Positions 60,049 through 64,000 of a stretch of 64,000 nucleotides of DNA are shown here, in pieces; within the stretch, counting starts at the first letter, position 1; the number at the start of each line of letters is the position of its first letter. The stretch is from Lycorma delicatula (Eukaryota > Arthropoda > Insecta > Hemiptera > Fulgoridae), in assembly GCF_047948215.1 (NCBI RefSeq), contig NC_134457.1:85825398-85889397 (forward strand). Direction: 5' to 3'. Under the pieces are notes generated by a model, which saw only the letters and a program-made list of their open reading frames with translations, did no database searches and had not been told where the DNA came from. Position numbers and translations under genes: made by a program.

Positions 60049-60190
60049 TTTCTTTTAAATGTCTCCTTAAGAGCCAAACTTAAAAAAAAAAAAAAAAATT
60101 TCTAGATTTTTTTTTTACCAATCTGTACTGCAGCTGCTGTAGCAGCATATATCGCTACAGTTGGGAAAATAATATGCAATTTGGGAAGAA
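60049..60190. repeat. Fragment related to the flank of element copy B
   Basis: AAATGTCTCCTTAAG (60057-60071) with following poly-A and ATATCGCTACAGTTGGGAAA (60149-60168) match, in the same order, AAATGTCTCCTTAAG (21808-21822) and ATATCGATACAGCCGGGAAA (21908-21927). So the repeat family around copy B includes more sequence than the 0.7-kb core. Confidence 0.55.
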
Positions 60191-60469
60191 GTAAGCTTTT
60201 AAATAATGAAAAAAATTTCAAACTGCTTCGGTATACGAATAGTTATTGAGAATTTACCTATTTTTATAAAAATTATCTTATTCATTTACTTACATTGTAA
60301 TATTTTGTATTGCATTAATATGAATTTATTCCCAGGTGTTGCATAAATTCAAAAATAAATAATAGTGGGTTTATAAAAATTGTTGAATAAATGCACAGTG
60401 CATTAAAGAAAATACACGTTAATATTTATTCCAAAAATAGGATAAAAATTTTCCTTAGTTTACAGATAT

Positions 60470-60645
<176 letters not shown>

Positions 60646-60659
60646 TCAAATGCGTGACT

Positions 60660-61300
60660 CATAAAACAAAATGTAAGAAAGCTTTTTCAAAATATTTTAT
60701 TAATAATATAAAATGCTGTATTTATTAAAGTAAAACGGTATTAAATTTTATCAGTATAGTTAAATGAATCGTAATATACTGCAGGCTACAAAATATCAAT
60801 ATCTGTAATACGAAATGAAAAAATACTTGTAACATTTTTCAGATGTAGAATATTTTTAAAATAGAATTACAAAAAAACAAATAATAATGATAATTTAGTT
60901 TCAAACCTACCTTGAAAATTTTTAAATAAAATTTATCAGGATATTAATGTTATGCTGTAAATTAAATCTTATAAAAAAAAATCCTTGTTTATTTTTTTAT
61001 CATAATATTTATGCGTTTATAAATTATTTATAAAATAAGAGAAATTATAAAGAGAATAATTTATTTTACAATTAACTGATGTCTATCTATTATAATAATA
61101 TTTTTTATTATTATTGTTTTTTTCTATAGAAAAAGTATTTCATTCGGTAACAAATAAACATTATCATATACGTCGGTTCAATTGTATAATAATAAAAATA
61201 ATATTTTTTTTATTACATCAGAAGCGTTGATGATAAAAACTTATATCAATCGTAAGTAAAATGATTGTAACGAGGTCTCTGATGAGTTACAAAAAAACAA
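60660..61300. other. AT-rich intronic DNA
   Basis: Nothing recognised. Confidence 0.5.
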
Positions 61301-61307
61301 AAAACTG

Positions 61308-61336
61308 GCATATCGAGGGCTCAGCCCTCGACATGC
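61308..61336. repeat. 14-bp stem hairpin
   Basis: GCATATCGAGGGCT, single C, AGCCCTCGACATGC; 13 of 14 pairs are Watson-Crick and the other is a possible G-U pair in RNA. It is GC-rich in AT-rich DNA. It may be an element end or an RNA stem; no further support. Confidence 0.85.
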
Positions 61337-61339
61337 TAC

Positions 61340-61835
61340 TACTTAGAAAGAAAATTAAGTGGAACATAAAAGTATGCAATATACAATCAAAAAATTAATA
61401 AAAATGTAAATTTTGAGATACGTGACTATATTAACCGTATTTTTTCACTCCCTTGACCAATTGCAACCAGAATTAAATGATATTAAAGATTCATTTTCAA
61501 TGGTCATCGCTGAAATTTGTCATAAAAATCGATTTATTCATTCTGAAGATAAAAAGCAAATCGATAATTGATATGAGAAAAATAGGCTTATTATTCTAAA
61601 CCCGTGAATATGTACACTAAATAACGTACAATTGTTTTGGTCGTTTTAATATTTTGTTTAATGTTTATTTTTATCATATTAATAAATTATTTTAGTTGCT
61701 TTCAAATTTATTTTAATAATCTTTGTCTGAATTTTCGTGATTTATAAGTATTATTTTACTAATTTATTAACTACATATATATATTAATATTATTATCACG
61801 AAACCATAAACAAGTATTAGATTAGTACTTTATTA
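61340..61835. other. AT-rich intronic DNA
   Basis: Nothing recognised. Confidence 0.5.
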
Positions 61836-61838
61836 ATC

Positions 61839-62062
61839 TACCGGGTTGGTCTAGTGGTAAACCTCGTCGTCCTAAACCAGCTCGAGAGTTCTCAGGGTCA
61901 AATCTTAATAAAGGTAGTTGCTTTTATTCGAATGTGAATACTAAAGCGTGGATACCGTTGTTCTTTGGTGGTTGGATTTAGATTAACCACGCGTCTCAGG
62001 AATGGTCGGTCTGAGTTTGTTCAAGACTACACATTTACCGGTACAGTTACATTACACTGATA
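61839..62062 (+). repeat. SINE family 2, diverged copy
   Basis: CTACCGGGTTGGTCTAGTGG head, GAGAGTTCTCAGGGTCAAATC, AGCGTGGATACCGTTGTTCT, TTAACCACGCGTCTCAGGAA and CAAGACTACACATTTA. It lacks part of the head (the AATCAGCTGATTTGG palindrome) and the 3' tail. It is the last repeat upstream of the TM4 exon on the intron side. Confidence 0.75.
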
Positions 62063-62548
62063 AGACGCTAATGACTTTAATTGTTGATGCGACAATAAAT
62101 AAAAAAGTATTTTAAAAACAAGTAGATTAAATTTTTATTTACATATAATTAACATTTTTTGTTATTCGCTTTCGAACAATCACGCCAGATACGTATTAAA
62201 AATTTTTGCTTTTGATAAATAACTTTTACTTTTTTCTTATGTATTGTTTTCATGAAAATCGGTGCATTCTTTCTGGAGTTTGACGAGCAAAAATAAATCA
62301 CTCAACGAATTATCCTTTTTCAATATCTAGGAAACAAAAATAATTTATTTGAACTTACACGAATTTTAAAACGATTATAAAAAAGAAAGATGTTGGTTTT
62401 TAAATATCAAATATACGAGTACATACAGAGATGCGATGTTATTATTATAATTTCATATTAATTTACATAAAAATAATACGAACATAAATTAATCAACTAG
62501 AGTAATTAAGTTTACGTGCAATGAATATAATTTTTTATTATAATTTAC

Positions 62549-62654
62549 CTGCGGTAAACTGCAGATTATTGAGCCGATCCACGCACCAGATAGCAATACT
62601 TTTCCTCTTCTGTCAACGTCACATATATTCATAGGTTTCAAAACAGCGAAGTAC
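62549..62654 (-). CDS. Neuropeptide GPCR exon: end of TM3, ICL2, TM4
   Basis: Internal exon of a rhodopsin-like (class A) receptor for a peptide hormone at the plasma membrane. Reading the minus strand, a TTTTCAG acceptor is followed by G, which completes the Arg of DRY, then 35 codons starting YFAVLKPMN and ending CSLPQ, then donor GTAAAT. The YFAVLKP stretch is the conserved start of intracellular loop 2. A basic loop (DRRGK) leads into TM4 (LLSGAWIGSIICSLP). It is 106 bp, phase 2 in and phase 0 out. The preceding exon must supply TM1-TM3 and is not seen in the last 1.3 kb of the window. The sequence best fits the insect GnRH-receptor-related group (AKH, ACP or corazonin receptors). I cannot choose among these from memory alone. 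The next exon recognised is 32 kb downstream. Confidence 0.87.
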
Positions 62655-62884
62655 CTGAAAATTATTTATAGAAAATTATATTTATTACTCCATAAAATAA
62701 TAATATAATTAAATAACAAAACTGTAAAATTTTAGGTTCATTACTAGAAGTTCACTGCGTTGATTACATTAAATTCAGAAAGATTTTCATAACCTTTTGC
62801 CAAAAATTTTTAAAAACAAGCTAATTTTGTTTTTGCGAAATTCTCAATCCGTATTCCTAAATAATTCACTGATTTTTTTTTTCA

Positions 62885-63028
62885 ACCTCTGAGAGCACTG
62901 TTAGGTATTGCTTCAGAGGATGAGATGAATGACAAGTAGCATGTGAAAATGCCATGTCTGACGGAGATTCGAACCAGGGACCTCCGGATGAAAGACCGAG
63001 ACGCCACAACTCGCGCCACGGGGACCGG
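62885..63028 (-). repeat. SINE family 1, upstream of the TM4 exon
   Basis: Reverse copy: box B as GATTCGAACCAGG, GATGAAAGACCGAGACGCC and CGCCACGGGGACCGG head at 63014-63028. The body includes AGGTATTGCTTCAGAGGATGAG. Flanking TAATTCACTGAT (62862-62873) and AAATTACACTGAT (63029-63041) look like an imperfect target duplication. It lies in the intron 5' of the TM4 exon. Confidence 0.82.
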
Positions 63029-63044
63029 AAATTACACTGATCTA

Positions 63045-64000
63045 TACATACAAAATTGTATCATCATATCAGAAAAGAAATTTTTGTGATTTCTTGACTA
63101 GATGATAATTTCACATATTTTATTTGTTCGACAAAACGATGTTATGAGTCGGTCGACTTTACGGGATTTCTCTCGTGTAAAATTTAAAAGGAATTTAAAA
63201 AGACAATGAGAACAAAAAATCTTATTGACTGAACTAACCATAATCTATTTTTTCTATCGATTTTTATGATTTTATTATTAGTATTTTGATTTGATATATA
63301 TGATTGATATGAACGATAATTAAATTTTATAAAACTTTCGATGACTATTTAACCTTATGAAAATAAGAAAATTAGTACAGGATTACGTTCCCAGCTGACG
63401 TACTGTAAGTGACACAGGATTATGCAGAATAAGAGATTGTTCTGGATGAGGCTTATTTTCGACATAGGTGCAAAATGCCTCAATAATTTTTTTTTTAAAC
63501 TGATAAATTAACTTTTTCATTTATCATTCACAGTTAAATTATTACAATAATAAAAAAGAAAAAAATCATGTATTTTTTACAAACTATTCTGGAAATGTTA
63601 AATTCAAACATTTACTTACTTGATAGAGATAATAAAACAATTCTAATTTTCACCGACTCCTTAGCACGTATAATGATGTTTTAAGGATAAACGGTGGATA
63701 AATGATTTTATCCATCGTTTAAACAATTTAAACAATAAAGTTTAAGTATTAAGCTATATATAAATTTCGGGAAAGAATTCATCATCTCGTTAAAAGAATT
63801 TCTAAAATAAAATAACCATATAAGTAACCTCAGTGAATATAATAATTATCTCTTTAAAATATGTTTAAATAAAGTTTGATTTTTTTTTTTTTTTAAATAC
63901 CAAAGTAAACGATATGGACCACTGTAAATTTATGATTAACTCGAGGTAGATATTTGAGTTATGCACACAAGTACTGCGGAAATTATATTGAGTTAATAGG
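63045..64000. other. AT-rich DNA, no upstream receptor exon seen
   Basis: I looked for the TM2-TM3 exon that should end in the first two bases of the DRY arginine and found none. Presumably intron. Confidence 0.45.

Noticed and set aside
63600..63670. Minus-strand stretch reading RAKESVKIRIVLLSLSS before a GTAAGT donor, as a possible upstream receptor exon
   Set aside because: It ends in phase 1, whereas the next exon needs phase 2, it lacks the expected TM2/TM3 motifs, and no convincing acceptor lies close by.

Overview
The window is AT-rich animal DNA with introns, packed with transposon relics. It looks like an insect, and the mix of repeat families would fit a hemipteran, but that placement is an inference. 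I see no bacterial operons, CRISPR arrays, rRNA genes or free-standing tRNA genes. Most long open frames are chance or transposon-derived.

The only host gene I can defend is a peptide-hormone G-protein-coupled receptor on the minus strand, recognised from two exons. One (62654-62549) encodes the end of TM3 (the Tyr of DRY), intracellular loop 2 and TM4. The next (30549-30318) encodes extracellular loop 2 with its conserved Cys, TM5 and the start of intracellular loop 3. Splice sites and phases agree and the joined protein reads through smoothly. The family is the GnRH-receptor-related group of insects (adipokinetic hormone, ACP and corazonin receptors); the exact member is unresolved. The intron between the exons is 31,999 bp, so about half of the window is one intron. 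The amino-terminal exons should lie beyond the right edge. The TM6-TM7 exons were not found to the left.

Layout. 1-8.1 kb: fragments of three non-LTR retrotransposons. 11.0-14.8 kb: a 0.7-kb inverted-repeat element, a Helitron-like sequence, a degenerate 108-bp repeat and a mariner relic. 16.8-17.9 kb: a nearly full-length decayed Tc1/mariner transposase of the DUF4817 type. 20-21.8 kb: a LINE relic and a second copy of the 0.7-kb element. 24.0-26.6 kb: the best-preserved LINE (endonuclease plus reverse transcriptase, minus strand, six visible lesions), followed by another mariner-type relic. 28.7-29.4 kb: a hAT-like MITE inserted in a SINE.

Inside the large intron: ORF1/gag relics of three non-LTR elements (31.2, 32.3-33.9 and 36.6-38.6 kb), a perfect 14-bp hairpin (38.7 kb), an element with long inverted repeats and an internal tandem duplication (39-39.9 kb), the end of a BEL/Pao LTR retrotransposon (40.6 kb), a third copy of the 0.7-kb element (44.7 kb), a complete but dead mariner with both termini (48.4-49.5 kb), two long foldback elements (49.9 and 53.6 kb) plus half of another (58.1 kb), two tRNA-derived SINE families, and a 171-bp CA microsatellite.

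The transposons do not form a pathway with the receptor gene. They are layered insertions, several visibly nested, in and beside it. I found no convincing undescribed functional system. The strongest novel-looking items are the foldback family sharing a GGCCGCCAT-type motif, the 39-kb inverted-repeat element, and the very large receptor intron.
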